From assembly GCA_001897835.1 (NCBI GenBank), contig MKUN01000022.1, positions 28,753 to 92,752 on the forward strand: a stretch of 64,000 nucleotides of DNA, read 5' to 3'. Made by a program: the position numbers and the translations under genes. The notes beneath the pieces are model-generated. The model made no database searches, was not told where the DNA came from, and worked only from the letters and a program-made list of their open reading frames with translations. Positions 1 through 7,723 of this stretch are shown piece after piece (position 1 is the first letter of the stretch; each line of letters begins with the position of its first letter). Source of the DNA: Bacteroidetes bacterium 46-16 (GTDB lineage Bacteria > Bacteroidota > Bacteroidia > Chitinophagales > Chitinophagaceae).

Positions 1-1293
1 GCCCGTCATTACCATGCTATCGTACTGCTCCCATATCCAGCGCTTGCTGGCTATATTGGGAAGCTGCACCAACTGGTAGGCCACGTCCTTAAGGTCGGCA
101 GGTACGGGCACTGTATCGGGGTTGAATTTGTTGATCTCCGCAAAGTATTTGGGTTCGCTGTACTCGCGCTCGTACACGGGCGCGCCGCCACCCAGCACCA
201 TGCTTTCAGCAGGCACATCGGCCACCAGCTCGCCATGCATATAATACTTCAGGTTCTTGTCTTTGGTCACTTCGCCAATCTGCACGCAGTGGATGTCCCA
301 CTTATCAAATATCTTCTGCACATCGGCCTCGCGGCCTTTCTTCACTACTACCAGCATGCGCTCCTGGCTCTCGCTGAGCAGCATTTCCCAGGGCTTCATA
401 TTGTCCTGGCGGCAGGGTACTTTATCGAGGTGGATGATCATGCCGTGCTCGCCCTTGGCGCTCATCTCGCTGGTGCTGCAGGTGATGCCCGCTGCACCCA
501 TATCCTGCATGCCGATAACGGCGCCGGTAGGTATTACCTCGAGGCAGGCCTCGAGCAGTTTCTTTTCTTCGAAGGGATCGCCTACCTGCACGGCGGGCAG
601 TTGCTCGGCACTGCTCTCGCTGATATCGGCACTGGCGAATGATGCACCGCCTATGCCATCTTTACCGGTGGAGGCACCTACGATGAACACCGGGTTGCCC
701 TCGCCATAGGATGTGGCGCTGACGGTTTGCCCTGCCTTTACCACGCCCACGCTCATGGCGTTGACGAGGGGATTGGTCTGGTAGCAGTTCTCATAATATA
801 CCTCGCCCGCTACCGTTGGCACACCGAAGCAGTTGCCATAGTGACCGATACCTTTTACCACACCTTTTAGCAACCATTTGGTCTTAGGGTTGTCCATCTT
901 GCCGAAGCGCAAAGAGTTGAGCGAGGCTATGGGCCTTGCCCCCATGGTGAAGATATCGCGGTGTATGCCGCCCACGCCGGTGGCCGCACCCTGGAAGGGC
1001 TCGATGGCCGAGGGGTGATTGTGGCTCTCGATCTTGAAGACGCAGCCGAGGCCATCGCCTATATCCACGAGGCCGGCGTTCTCCTCACCTGCCTTTACGA
1101 GCAGGCGCTCGCCCTCGCGGGGGAGGGTCTTGAGCCATTTTATGGAATTTTTGTAGCTGCAATGCTCGCTCCACATTACGGAGTACATGGCTACTTCATT
1201 GAAATTGGGCGTGCGGCCCAATACTTCACATATCTTCTGGAATTCTTCTTCGCGGAGGCCCAGCTTAACGGCCTGCTCGACAGTTGCTTGCAT
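1..1293 (-). CDS. purL: Phosphoribosylformylglycinamidine synthase subunit PurL (5' part, cut by window edge)
   Basis: ATP-dependent amidation of FGAR to FGAM, the fourth step of purine synthesis, in the cytoplasm. The visible 431 codons run from an ATG at 1293 and stay open to the left edge. Family hallmarks read directly: MWSEHCSYKNS near residue 40, ESHNHPSAIEPFQGAATG near residue 90, GKDGIGGASFAS near residue 215, and GAAGITCSTSEMSAKG near 265. The N-terminus begins directly at the catalytic domain, as in small PurL (about 740 residues) that works with separate PurS and PurQ, not the 1200-1300 residue fused enzyme. PurS and PurQ are not in view. A Bacteroidota -7 box lies just upstream of the start. 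Confidence 0.95.
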   Translation of the reverse strand, partial: MQATVEQAVKLGLREEEFQKICEVLGRTPNFNEVAMYSVMWSEHCSYKNSIKWLKTLPREGERLLVKAGEENAGLVDIGDGLGCVFKIESHNHPSAIEPFQGAATGVGGIHRDIFTMGARPIASLNSLRFGKMDNPKTKWLLKGVVKGIGHYGNCFGVPTVAGEVYYENCYQTNPLVNAMSVGVVKAGQTVSATSYGEGNPVFIVGASTGKDGIGGASFASADISESSAEQLPAVQVGDPFEEKKLLEACLEVIPTGAVIGMQDMGAAGITCSTSEMSAKGEHGMIIHLDKVPCRQDNMKPWEMLLSESQERMLVVVKKGREADVQKIFDKWDIHCVQIGEVTKDKNLKYYMHGELVADVPAESMVLGGGAPVYEREYSEPKYFAEINKFNPDTVPVPADLKDVAYQLVQLPNIASKRWIWEQYDSMVMTG

Positions 1294-1297
1294 GGCG

Positions 1298-1305
1298 CAA
1301 AAGTA
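1298..1305 (-). promoter_or_regulatory. Putative -7 box of purL
   Basis: On the minus strand the bases read TACTTTTG, matching the Bacteroidota TAnnTTTG -7 consensus, 4 bases upstream of the purL ATG. No good -33 TTTG is seen at the usual distance, so this is a partial match. It implies a very short or nearly leaderless transcript. Confidence 0.4.
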
Positions 1306-1383
1306 CATTTTTTAAGGTTTATAAATAGGTGTGGATTCGGTCCATATACCTACTGTCTGCTTCTTGTTATATTAAGTTCTTTA

Positions 1384-1528
1384 ATTATTTCCGGTTGTAT
1401 TTCCGCTTTGAGTTATTTCCGGTTTCCAATGGCCTCATCGGCCGAAAGCCGCTCCTGTGGCTTCATATTAAATTGTGGAATTATTTCTGGTCATTTCCGC
1501 TTTACCGGAAATAATGCCCCGGCGGAAA
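1384..1528. repeat. Cluster of ATTATTTCCGGT-type direct and inverted repeats
   Basis: This part of the 406-base gene-free stretch between purL and darT holds ATTATTTCCGGT at 1384-1395, GTTATTTCCGGT at 1412-1423, ATTATTTCTGGT at 1480-1491, and the exact reverse complement ACCGGAAATAAT at 1504-1515. The units at 1384 and 1480 are each followed by ATTTCCGCTTT, so they form an imperfect direct repeat of about 25 bases. The purpose is unknown. It sits at the left border of the darTG islet and could be a remnant of a mobile or REP-like element. The rest of the gap (1529-1699) shows nothing I recognise. Confidence 0.5.
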
Positions 1529-1699
1529 TTTGATATGCTATATGCGTTGTAGATATTCCCATTGCGATACAAGGTTTTAGTTAGGCTAAAGATACGAAAT
1601 GGGGGGAGGGGGTTCCAAATAAGGATATCCACATTGTCAAACTAACTTCTAGTATGCTTTAGGAAAGAATTGTAAATTGTGTGCAGAACAATGGAGTAA

Positions 1700-2356
1700 A
1701 TGGATTTGGCGACAATCAAAATATACAGAATGACTCACATTGAGAATGTACCACATATTTTGGAACACGGGATCACCCATAAAACGTCGCCAAATGCTAA
1801 CCCTGAATTCAGAACTATTGGAGATGTGAGTTTGATAAGTACACGAAGCACTAGAGCAGTTGCAATAGACAATGGAGATTTTCTCAATTTTGGTGCACCT
1901 ACTATTGTATTAGGTGATTTCATCCCATTTTATTTTGGAGTAAAAATGCCCATGTTGTACGTGATCCAAAATGGAGGCAATTTTGTACAGCAAGCGACAC
2001 CTCCAAAGGATATAGTTTATCTTGTTTGCTCTATAAATAAAATAATTAAATCAGGGTTAACTTGCTATTTCTCCGATGGACACGCCACTGACCATTTAAC
2101 TACTTTTTATGATGACAGCAAAATAAAAGATCTTCCTAATATTATAGATTGGACAGCTATAACTACAGCTTATTGGGGTGGACAGGAAAATCTAAATATC
2201 AAACGCAAAAAACAGGCGGAGTTTTTGGTTTCGGATGATATCCCTGTGGATGATATTATCGGGTTCGGATGTTATAATGAATCTGCAAAGAAAAAATTGT
2301 TAGAAATGGGCATTGCGGACGAAAAGGTCAAGGTAATTTCAGGAGCATATTTTTAA
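1700..2356 (+). CDS. darT: DarT-family DNA thymidine ADP-ribosyltransferase toxin
   Basis: DarT (DUF4433) transfers ADP-ribose from NAD to thymidine in single-stranded DNA, blocking replication; it acts as the toxin of an anti-phage toxin-antitoxin pair. The 218 residues match the usual DarT length. Visible hallmarks: YRMTHIENVPHILEHGI at 9-25, STRSTR at 47-52 with the likely catalytic Arg, GDFIPFYFG at 72-80 then PMLYVI, FSDGHATDH at 124-132, and KQAEFLV at 171-177, where E174 is the likely catalytic glutamate. All expected motifs are present, so the toxin looks intact. An ATG at 1691 is closed at once by a stop, which supports the 1700 start. The antitoxin gene begins 9 bases downstream. 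Base composition is clearly more AT-rich than the purL side, suggesting transfer. Confidence 0.9.
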   Translation: MDLATIKIYRMTHIENVPHILEHGITHKTSPNANPEFRTIGDVSLISTRSTRAVAIDNGDFLNFGAPTIVLGDFIPFYFGVKMPMLYVIQNGGNFVQQATPPKDIVYLVCSINKIIKSGLTCYFSDGHATDHLTTFYDDSKIKDLPNIIDWTAITTAYWGGQENLNIKRKKQAEFLVSDDIPVDDIIGFGCYNESAKKKLLEMGIADEKVKVISGAYF

Positions 2357-2365
2357 GGTAATTAG

Positions 2366-3394
2366 ATGATAAAATACGTAACAGGAGACATTTTAGAAAG
2401 CAGTGCGCAGGCACTCATTAATACCGTCAATACAGTGGGAGTGATGGGAAAAGGTATTGCTCTGCAATTTAAAAAAGCATTTCCAACTAATTTCAAAGCA
2501 TACATTGATGCATGTAAACGTGGCGAAGTGAAAGTGGGTAAACTATTCGTAACAAAAGATAAAAACTTAAACACCGGAGAAAAAATAATTATCAATTTTC
2601 CGACAAAAACCGATTGGCGTAAGCCCTCTGAATACAGTTATATTGATCAAGGATTAGATAATTTGACCCACGTTATTCAAGCTTATAATATAAAAAGTAT
2701 TGCAATTCCACCGCTGGGCGCCGGAAATGGGGGTTTAGATTGGGAAAGGGTAAAAAAAATGATTGAACACAAATTCAGCGGTTCAGAAATTGATGTGTTC
2801 GTGTACGAGCCTACAAAAGAGATTAAAGAACATTTAAAATCAGAAAGGATTAAGCTTACAGATGCACGGGCATTATTGCTTTATGTTCTTTACGATCTGG
2901 TTAGGAATGGAGAATTTGCATCTGAATTTTCAAGTGAGAAAGTCTGCTATTTTTTGCAAAAATTTGGAGCAAAAAAATATTTCAAATTGACTTTTGAGCC
3001 AAATTTTTATGGTCCTTATTCAGGCAAGGTTAGGTTCGTTCTGAATGTTTTGAATGGCAGTTATATAATGGGATATAGTGACATGAATAAGAAACCCTTT
3101 GAACCGCTAACGTTGGTTGCAGATGGCTACAATTCTGTCAAAGAACATATAGAAGCCAATAGCGAACTAAATGATATTGCAAATACGACAATGAAATTTT
3201 TAAACGGCTTTTACTCCGAATTTGCTTTGGAACTCCTTTCGTCAATTGACTATATTGCTACTACCAATAAAACGTTTGAGATTGATGTAATCTCTCAGGG
3301 ATTGGAAAAATGGAGTGATAGAAAACGTAGCCTTTTTTCAGATAAAAAATATATAGAAATTACGACCCGCCATTTGAAAGAATTTTTAGCTTAG
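2366..3394 (+). CDS. darG: DarG-family macrodomain antitoxin (DNA ADP-ribosylglycohydrolase)
   Basis: Partner of DarT: the N-terminal macrodomain removes ADP-ribose from thymidine, and the C-terminal domain is known in the family to bind and neutralise the toxin. Residues 1-150 show the macrodomain: YVTGDIL at 4-10, NTVNTVGVMGKGIALQF at 19-35, NFPTK at 77-81 with the probable catalytic Lys81, and PPLGAGNGGLDW near 115. Residues about 160-342 match the DarG C-terminal region (EKVCYFLQKFGAKKYF, FYGPYSGK). Full-length, so both antitoxin functions should be present. It lies 9 bases after darT in the same frame direction, so the two are surely co-transcribed. Same AT-rich composition as darT. Confidence 0.9.
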   Translation: MIKYVTGDILESSAQALINTVNTVGVMGKGIALQFKKAFPTNFKAYIDACKRGEVKVGKLFVTKDKNLNTGEKIIINFPTKTDWRKPSEYSYIDQGLDNLTHVIQAYNIKSIAIPPLGAGNGGLDWERVKKMIEHKFSGSEIDVFVYEPTKEIKEHLKSERIKLTDARALLLYVLYDLVRNGEFASEFSSEKVCYFLQKFGAKKYFKLTFEPNFYGPYSGKVRFVLNVLNGSYIMGYSDMNKKPFEPLTLVADGYNSVKEHIEANSELNDIANTTMKFLNGFYSEFALELLSSIDYIATTNKTFEIDVISQGLEKWSDRKRSLFSDKKYIEITTRHLKEFLA

Positions 3395-3413
3395 TTATTT
3401 AATCTTTTCTGCC

Positions 3414-3438
3414 GTTGTTGGTGTTCCTCACCAACAAC
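3414..3438. repeat. Hairpin after darG (REP-like or terminator)
   Basis: Perfect 10-base arms GTTGTTGGTG and CACCAACAAC around a TTCCT loop, 20 bases beyond the darG stop. There is no U-tract on the plus side, so a rho-independent terminator is doubtful. The short C-rich loop resembles the REP-like hairpins at the right end of the window, so it may be a dispersed repeat at the islet border. Confidence 0.45.
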
Positions 3439-3469
3439 CGAAGCGCGCATGATAATGAGTCCTTAACTA

Positions 3470-3793
3470 TTAAACACTCTGATATTTAAGCATCACTTGG
3501 TGCTGATTAGCTTTCCATCCCTGGCCTTTAAAAATTTCCTTATCTGCTGTACGCCATATGAATTCATATTGCGAGGTGCTTCCTAACTTTATCTCCAGTT
3601 CACAAGGTTGATTAGTATTCCCCAAATCAAAATAAAAACAATCATATAGCCCTATAATATCCGTAGTATCACCTGTCCTCTTTCTGGCAATTTCATTGTA
3701 TATTTTATTGCCCGTATCGTCGTTAGCATAGGTACCGTTTAAGCATCCATCCGGTAATATTTCGTAAACCTGAACTCCTTGTGTTTTTGCCAT
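3470..3793 (-). CDS. Conserved-looking small protein of unknown function
   Basis: I do not recognise this 107-residue protein. No signal peptide or membrane segment is visible. The composition is that of a small soluble beta-rich domain: alternating polar and hydrophobic residues, two cysteines in the N-terminal half (DGCLNG near 16-21, YDCFYFD near 50-56) and one in PCELEIKLG. The C-terminal half has several aromatic residues (YEFIW, GWKAN). Codon use and the clean ATG at 3793 suggest a real gene. It reads toward darG and is separated from it by the hairpin at 3414. Its AT-rich composition resembles the darTG islet, so it may be part of the same acquired segment. A lipocalin or avidin-like fold is possible but only a guess. 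Confidence 0.6.
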   Translation of the reverse strand: MAKTQGVQVYEILPDGCLNGTYANDDTGNKIYNEIARKRTGDTTDIIGLYDCFYFDLGNTNQPCELEIKLGSTSQYEFIWRTADKEIFKGQGWKANQHQVMLKYQSV

Positions 3794-3859
3794 AACAATT
3801 ATTTTATAAAAATAAATAATCCTTCTACTCCTTAATAAAGCACTACTATTAGCTGCTCC

Positions 3860-3964
3860 TCAATCCATAACCAAAGCCATCACAATGCCCAGGAAGCAAA
3901 GCAATAGCACCGCTATAAAAAATGCCCTTTCGCCATAGGTGAACGGCCTCATACGTAATAGCAT
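3860..3964 (-). CDS. Possible very small membrane protein (30-34 residues)
   Basis: A short reading frame ends at 3860 and encodes RPFTYGERAFF followed by a hydrophobic run of about 17 residues (IAVLLLCFLGIVMALV) and MD. Two starts fit: ATG at 3964 (34 residues) or 3952 (30 residues). The frame stays open further upstream to an ATG at 4147, but that extension looks non-coding. The single clean membrane segment after a short charged N-terminus is what a genuine small membrane protein looks like, but no homology or ribosome-binding evidence supports it. The rest of 3794-4291 holds nothing else that I can support. Confidence 0.3.
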   Translation of the reverse strand: MLLRMRPFTYGERAFFIAVLLLCFLGIVMALVMD

Positions 3965-4291
3965 TTGGTGGCTACAAAATACGGCATGCGGGAGGTGCGG
4001 GACAAGGGGAAAAACACCCATTTTTATTTGCAGGCTGTACGCCGGAGCAGGGAGCAGGGTACCACGACTAGCCGGTACAGGTATAAGCCACATATTTTTA
4101 TTAAAAAATACCTGTTTTACCCTTTGCAGGCGTGATTTTGTTATCATTTGGCCGAATTTAAAAAGACCGGTTGATGGAAAAGTGTTCCAAGTGTATTAGT
4201 TTTCCGTGCATCACCATTTAAAAGGGCAACAAATCGGGCGTATATTACCCCTTATATGCATGATCTATTGCTTATCAAAAAAGCTTGACCC

Positions 4292-4564
4292 ATGACGAAG
4301 CGTTTCATAGAACTGGATGAGTTTAAAGGCCTGTCCCTCCTTGAGCAGCTAAACATACTATACAAAGACGGCGTACATATAGGTAAAAGAACCGTAGACG
4401 GTAAGGCGGTGATCCTGTACCAGGTAAATAATTTCTACGCAGAGGTGTATTACAAAGTATACAGGAAAGATGTGGCGAAACTGCTTTTGAGCGATAACGT
4501 GGAGGTAGTGCAGCCTTACCTGGACCAAATACAGGTAAAAGACCTGGACGAATCGCATGAATAA
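4292..4564 (+). CDS. Conserved hypothetical protein, 90 residues
   Basis: Small soluble acidic protein, not recognised as a named family. It opens with an acidic and leucine-rich helix (ELDEFKGLSLLEQLNILYKDG, roughly 7-27) and continues with a beta-like stretch with conserved-looking aromatics (VILYQVNNFYAEVYYKVYRKD, about 40-60), then an acidic tail. Such short proteins are common beside regulators in Bacteroidota. The response regulator starts 60 bases downstream on the same strand, so co-expression is possible. A plain ATG start is used; no signal peptide or membrane segment. Confidence 0.65.
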   Translation: MTKRFIELDEFKGLSLLEQLNILYKDGVHIGKRTVDGKAVILYQVNNFYAEVYYKVYRKDVAKLLLSDNVEVVQPYLDQIQVKDLDESHE

Positions 4565-4624
4565 TACGTAAATGTATTTTAAAGTGTGTAGGATATTCAC
4601 AATCTTTACATCACAAGCTGTGCT

Positions 4625-5071
4625 ATGACAAAATCTGTACCTTCCAAAAGCCTTGTATTATATGCGGATGACGACCCGGATGACCTGCACCTGGTGGAGC
4701 ATGCTTTCAGCGACTATGCACAAACGGTGGAGCTGAAAACATTTATGGACGGTGAGGCGCTGCTGCGGTATATAAACGAGTATAAAGATGCCGAGCCTTT
4801 CCCCTGCCTGATCATCATTGATATCAACATGCCGCGCATAAACGGTAAGGAGGTACTGAAAAAGCTGCGGGAAACTGCGGGCTACGAGGATGCCCCCGTG
4901 GTATTATTTTCGACCTCTACCCTGCCAGCGGATATGGCATTTGCCAAAAGTTACGGTGCAGGGTTTATGACCAAGCCCCTGCACTACAGCCAGATATACC
5001 AACTGGTGGACAAGATGATAGACCACTGCGCCGATGATGTGAAAAAGTACATCAGGAGCACCAGGAAATAA
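4625..5071 (+). CDS. Single-domain response regulator (CheY/Rcp1-like)
   Basis: Phospho-acceptor receiver domain with no output domain, so it should act by protein contacts in a two-component relay. Residues seen: acidic pocket ADDDPDD at 14-20, phospho-acceptor Asp in IIDINMP (about residue 67), Thr/Ser in LFSTST near 97, and the invariant Lys in TKP near 120. At 148 residues it has the usual length for an Rcp1-type receiver, which in Bacteroidota commonly pairs with bacteriophytochrome-like or hybrid kinases. No histidine kinase gene is adjacent, so the partner is unknown. Confidence 0.85.
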   Translation: MTKSVPSKSLVLYADDDPDDLHLVEHAFSDYAQTVELKTFMDGEALLRYINEYKDAEPFPCLIIIDINMPRINGKEVLKKLRETAGYEDAPVVLFSTSTLPADMAFAKSYGAGFMTKPLHYSQIYQLVDKMIDHCADDVKKYIRSTRK

Positions 5072-5175
5072 GATACCTGCGGCCCGGTGCGGGCTGCTCT
5101 CCTCCTCTTGTTAAAACATACCTAAATAACAAAAGTGCCTATACAGCATGTAGTGGCGCAGTGTAGCTTTATGCT

Positions 5176-6030
5176 ATGCGTTACTTACTCTGCTTACTAC
5201 TGATAATCGCACTGGCGGGCTGCCATGAGGCGACACCAACAAATAATAACAAGCAAGCTGCTGGCGATGAGGCCTTCTACTCGCAGGCGGTGGGTGACAG
5301 CTTCCGGCTAAGGGTGCAATTGCCTGAAAGTTACAACAGCAAGGAACACTACCCTGTACTGTACCTTACGGATGCCAATATGTACTACAGCATGATGGCT
5401 GCCACCCTGCGCCAATACGAGGAGCTGGGCGCACCGCCCATGATACTGGTGGGCATAGGCTACAAGGACTTTGAAGCGATGGACTCGCTGCGCAACCGCG
5501 ACTATACCTGGCCGCTTGCCGATGCCAAAGACAGCTTTGCCGTCAGCGGCGGCGGGGAGCGCTTCCTCCGCTTCATCAACAGCGAGCTGTGCCCTTATAT
5601 AGAGCGGCAGTATAGTACCGATACGGGCAAGCGCCTATTATTGGGCCATTCGCTGGGGGGCTACTTTACGATGTATGCCCTGCAACAGGCACTGCTGAAA
5701 AAGGCGCCTTGCTTTTATGCCTATATCGCGGCAAGCCCCTCGCTGCACTACCACCACTACAGCCTGCTTGACGGGCTGGAAAGCAGCGGCACAACAAAGG
5801 CCAACACGCAGCTATATGTGACCTATGGTGGCCTGGAGGATGAGGAGGATGAGGAGGATGCCGATGAGCCGGGCCTGAGAAAAAATACTGAGGTGCTGGC
5901 ACAACTAAAACGTTCGCTGGATGGGCGCATCGGCTACCAGCAGGATATGTATTCGGCCTTCGGGCATATGGATATGGCCATACCCACCTTTACCAAGGGA
6001 CTGCAAAAAGTGTTCACGGAAGAAGAATAA
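5176..6030 (+). CDS. Lipoprotein esterase of the alpha/beta-hydrolase fold (PF00756 type)
   Basis: Probable carboxylesterase anchored by a lipid: the N-terminus is a lipoprotein signal with lipobox ALAGC, so Cys16 should be lipidated. The body matches the putative-esterase family (Fes/IroE-like): PVLYLTDANMYY at about 60-71, nucleophile elbow GHSLGG with Ser159, and a likely catalytic His in FGHMDM near residue 264. An acidic run (GGLEDEEDEEDADEP, about 218-232) between the core and the last helix is unusual and may be species-specific. Members of this group hydrolyse varied acyl esters; the true substrate is not readable from sequence. A second hydrolase follows on the same strand. Confidence 0.8.
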   Translation: MRYLLCLLLIIALAGCHEATPTNNNKQAAGDEAFYSQAVGDSFRLRVQLPESYNSKEHYPVLYLTDANMYYSMMAATLRQYEELGAPPMILVGIGYKDFEAMDSLRNRDYTWPLADAKDSFAVSGGGERFLRFINSELCPYIERQYSTDTGKRLLLGHSLGGYFTMYALQQALLKKAPCFYAYIAASPSLHYHHYSLLDGLESSGTTKANTQLYVTYGGLEDEEDEEDADEPGLRKNTEVLAQLKRSLDGRIGYQQDMYSAFGHMDMAIPTFTKGLQKVFTEEE

Positions 6031-6073
6031 TGGATATTCCTTTCTACATTTATGTATGTTCGGCATAGCCAAT

Positions 6074-6982
6074 ATGAAACAGTTTTGCATTAGGGTATCG
6101 TTGCTCCTGCTTTGCTGCAGCTCCTGCACGTTCAACAAACTGTTTTACCAGCCGGAGCGGATGCCCAAACCGCCCGTGAGCTTCCAGCTAAGGAACAGGG
6201 AAAAGCATGATACGGTATATGTAAGCATAGCCGACAGTAATTACCAGCCTGTATTCCGAAATGCGCAGCAGGGGCCCTATGACCCGGGGTATACCCTGGA
6301 GAGCGTACGCTTCAGGAGCGGGGATGGCAACCGGCTGAACGGCTGGTGGCTGAAACCGGGACAAGTAAAGCCCAATGGCATAACGCTGCTGTTCCTGCAT
6401 GGCAATGGCGGTAATGTGCTCTCGCAGTTCGCAGGGGCAGTACCTTTTGTGAAGCGGGGCTTCAAGGTATTACTGATCGACTACAGCGGCTATGGCTACT
6501 CTGAAGGACACCCGACAAGAAAAAATTTCCTCACGGACGGCAACTCTGCACTGAGCTACCTGCTGGACCGGCCCGATGTGCATGGCGATAAGATCGTGAT
6601 CTACGGACAGTCGCTGGGCGGCCACCTCTCGGCCACAGTAGCGGCGCAAAACGAGGCCCGCATAGACGGGCTGGTGATGGAGGGTGCACCCTCATCGCAC
6701 AAAGACATAGCGGCTTATATGTCGCGGCCTTTCGGCTTCATGGCACGCTTGCTGGTGAAGGAGGGCTACTCAGCCAGGGCATCGATAGCGCAATACCACA
6801 AGCCACTGCTGCTGATACACAGCAGCGAGGATGGAACAGTGCCCTTCTTCCTGAGCCATAAGATATACGAGCGGGCTAATGCACCTAAGGAATTCTACGA
6901 GATAAAGCATGCCCATATCATGGGCCCGGAGTATTACGCGGACAGCATAGCGGGAAAGATCGTAAAGATGGTAAAGGGGTAG
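6074..6982 (+). CDS. Lipoprotein alpha/beta hydrolase (S33/ABHD-like)
   Basis: Serine hydrolase with a Bem46/ABHD13-like layout: oxyanion motif LFLHGNGGN at 106-114, GYGYSEG at 139-145, nucleophile GQSLGG with Ser180, acid in HSSEDGTVPF and His in IKHAHIM near the C-terminus. I start it at the ATG at 6074 because MKQFCIRVSLLLLCCSSC is a lipoprotein signal with likely lipidated Cys18. Upstream in-frame starts exist but overlap the preceding gene and would spoil the signal. It lies 43 bases after the first hydrolase and is likely in the same operon. Substrate unknown. Confidence 0.8.
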   Translation: MKQFCIRVSLLLLCCSSCTFNKLFYQPERMPKPPVSFQLRNREKHDTVYVSIADSNYQPVFRNAQQGPYDPGYTLESVRFRSGDGNRLNGWWLKPGQVKPNGITLLFLHGNGGNVLSQFAGAVPFVKRGFKVLLIDYSGYGYSEGHPTRKNFLTDGNSALSYLLDRPDVHGDKIVIYGQSLGGHLSATVAAQNEARIDGLVMEGAPSSHKDIAAYMSRPFGFMARLLVKEGYSARASIAQYHKPLLLIHSSEDGTVPFFLSHKIYERANAPKEFYEIKHAHIMGPEYYADSIAGKIVKMVKG

Positions 6983-7012
6983 CTCCTGGCACCGGGGACA
7001 GAAAGATGCAGC

Positions 7013-7609
7013 TTATATTCTTTTCAGCCAGCCGGTAACGCTCAGGCGGGGGCGCGTGGCGGCCATCACTTCGTGCTCCAGGTCATCGCTGCGAAAAAAA
7101 ACGGCCCTGCCTGATGCAGGTAATATCTTTTGCACCGTATCGTCCTTGTATACCTGCAACTCACCACCATCAGTATTGAGCCAGTTATCATTGAGGTAAG
7201 AGACCAGCGAATACTTGCGTGCCGCATCGTTACGGAACTGGTCTTTGTGGCGCTTGTAAAAACTGCCTGCCTCGTAATATGCATAATGAAACTCACAGGC
7301 ATTGATACCGGTATAGCAGCTGCGGTTGAGGTAGTCGATAAACTGATCGATCATATCGAGAAACTCGAGCTGGTCGGTATCATGATTCTTTTTATCGAGC
7401 CAGTATATCTTATCGCCACGCAGATTTTGTTTTGGGTCTTTGAGGGCGGTACGGTTGCCCACATTGGCCTGTTGCATCAGCCCCTCTGTATGCATACGCA
7501 TGAGGTTCTGCTGCAACTTTTGCGCAAGTGGCGCTGCAAGAAAAGCATCGGATATACCGATCTTACCGGTGACAAAACTCTCTGTCAATTCTTCGAAACG
7601 GGCGAGCAT
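7013..7609 (-). CDS. 2-oxoglutarate/Fe(II)-dependent oxygenase, prolyl-4-hydroxylase-like
   Basis: Non-heme iron dioxygenase using 2-oxoglutarate and O2, cytoplasmic. The metal triad reads as His121 and Asp123 (YKRHKDQF) with His179 (DDLEHEV), and Arg188 in RPRLSVTGW should bind 2-oxoglutarate. This is the SM-20/EGL-9-like arrangement in which bacterial members hydroxylate proteins such as elongation factor Tu or ribosomal proteins; the target here is not known. I start at the ATG at 7609 (198 residues). A TTG at 7630 would add seven residues with no family support. It converges with the hydrolase gene at 6982. Confidence 0.85.
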   Translation of the reverse strand: MLARFEELTESFVTGKIGISDAFLAAPLAQKLQQNLMRMHTEGLMQQANVGNRTALKDPKQNLRGDKIYWLDKKNHDTDQLEFLDMIDQFIDYLNRSCYTGINACEFHYAYYEAGSFYKRHKDQFRNDAARKYSLVSYLNDNWLNTDGGELQVYKDDTVQKILPASGRAVFFRSDDLEHEVMAATRPRLSVTGWLKRI

Positions 7610-7723
7610 AAGCGCGCAAATGTACGCCAATTATTGACATGTATAACTTACAGAAAATAAATAAAAAAGGGCGATCAGAAGCCGATGTATATCGCAGGAT
7701 CACAAAGTGTAAAAGGGGCTTAA

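Noticed and set aside
961..1533. 190-codon plus-strand frame near the purL 5' end
   Set aside because: It lies opposite purL, whose motifs are unmistakable, and runs into the repeat cluster.
3939..4199. 86-codon plus-strand frame in the 3794-4291 gap
   Set aside because: No motif, no sensible start context, and it overlaps the more plausible small membrane peptide on the other strand.
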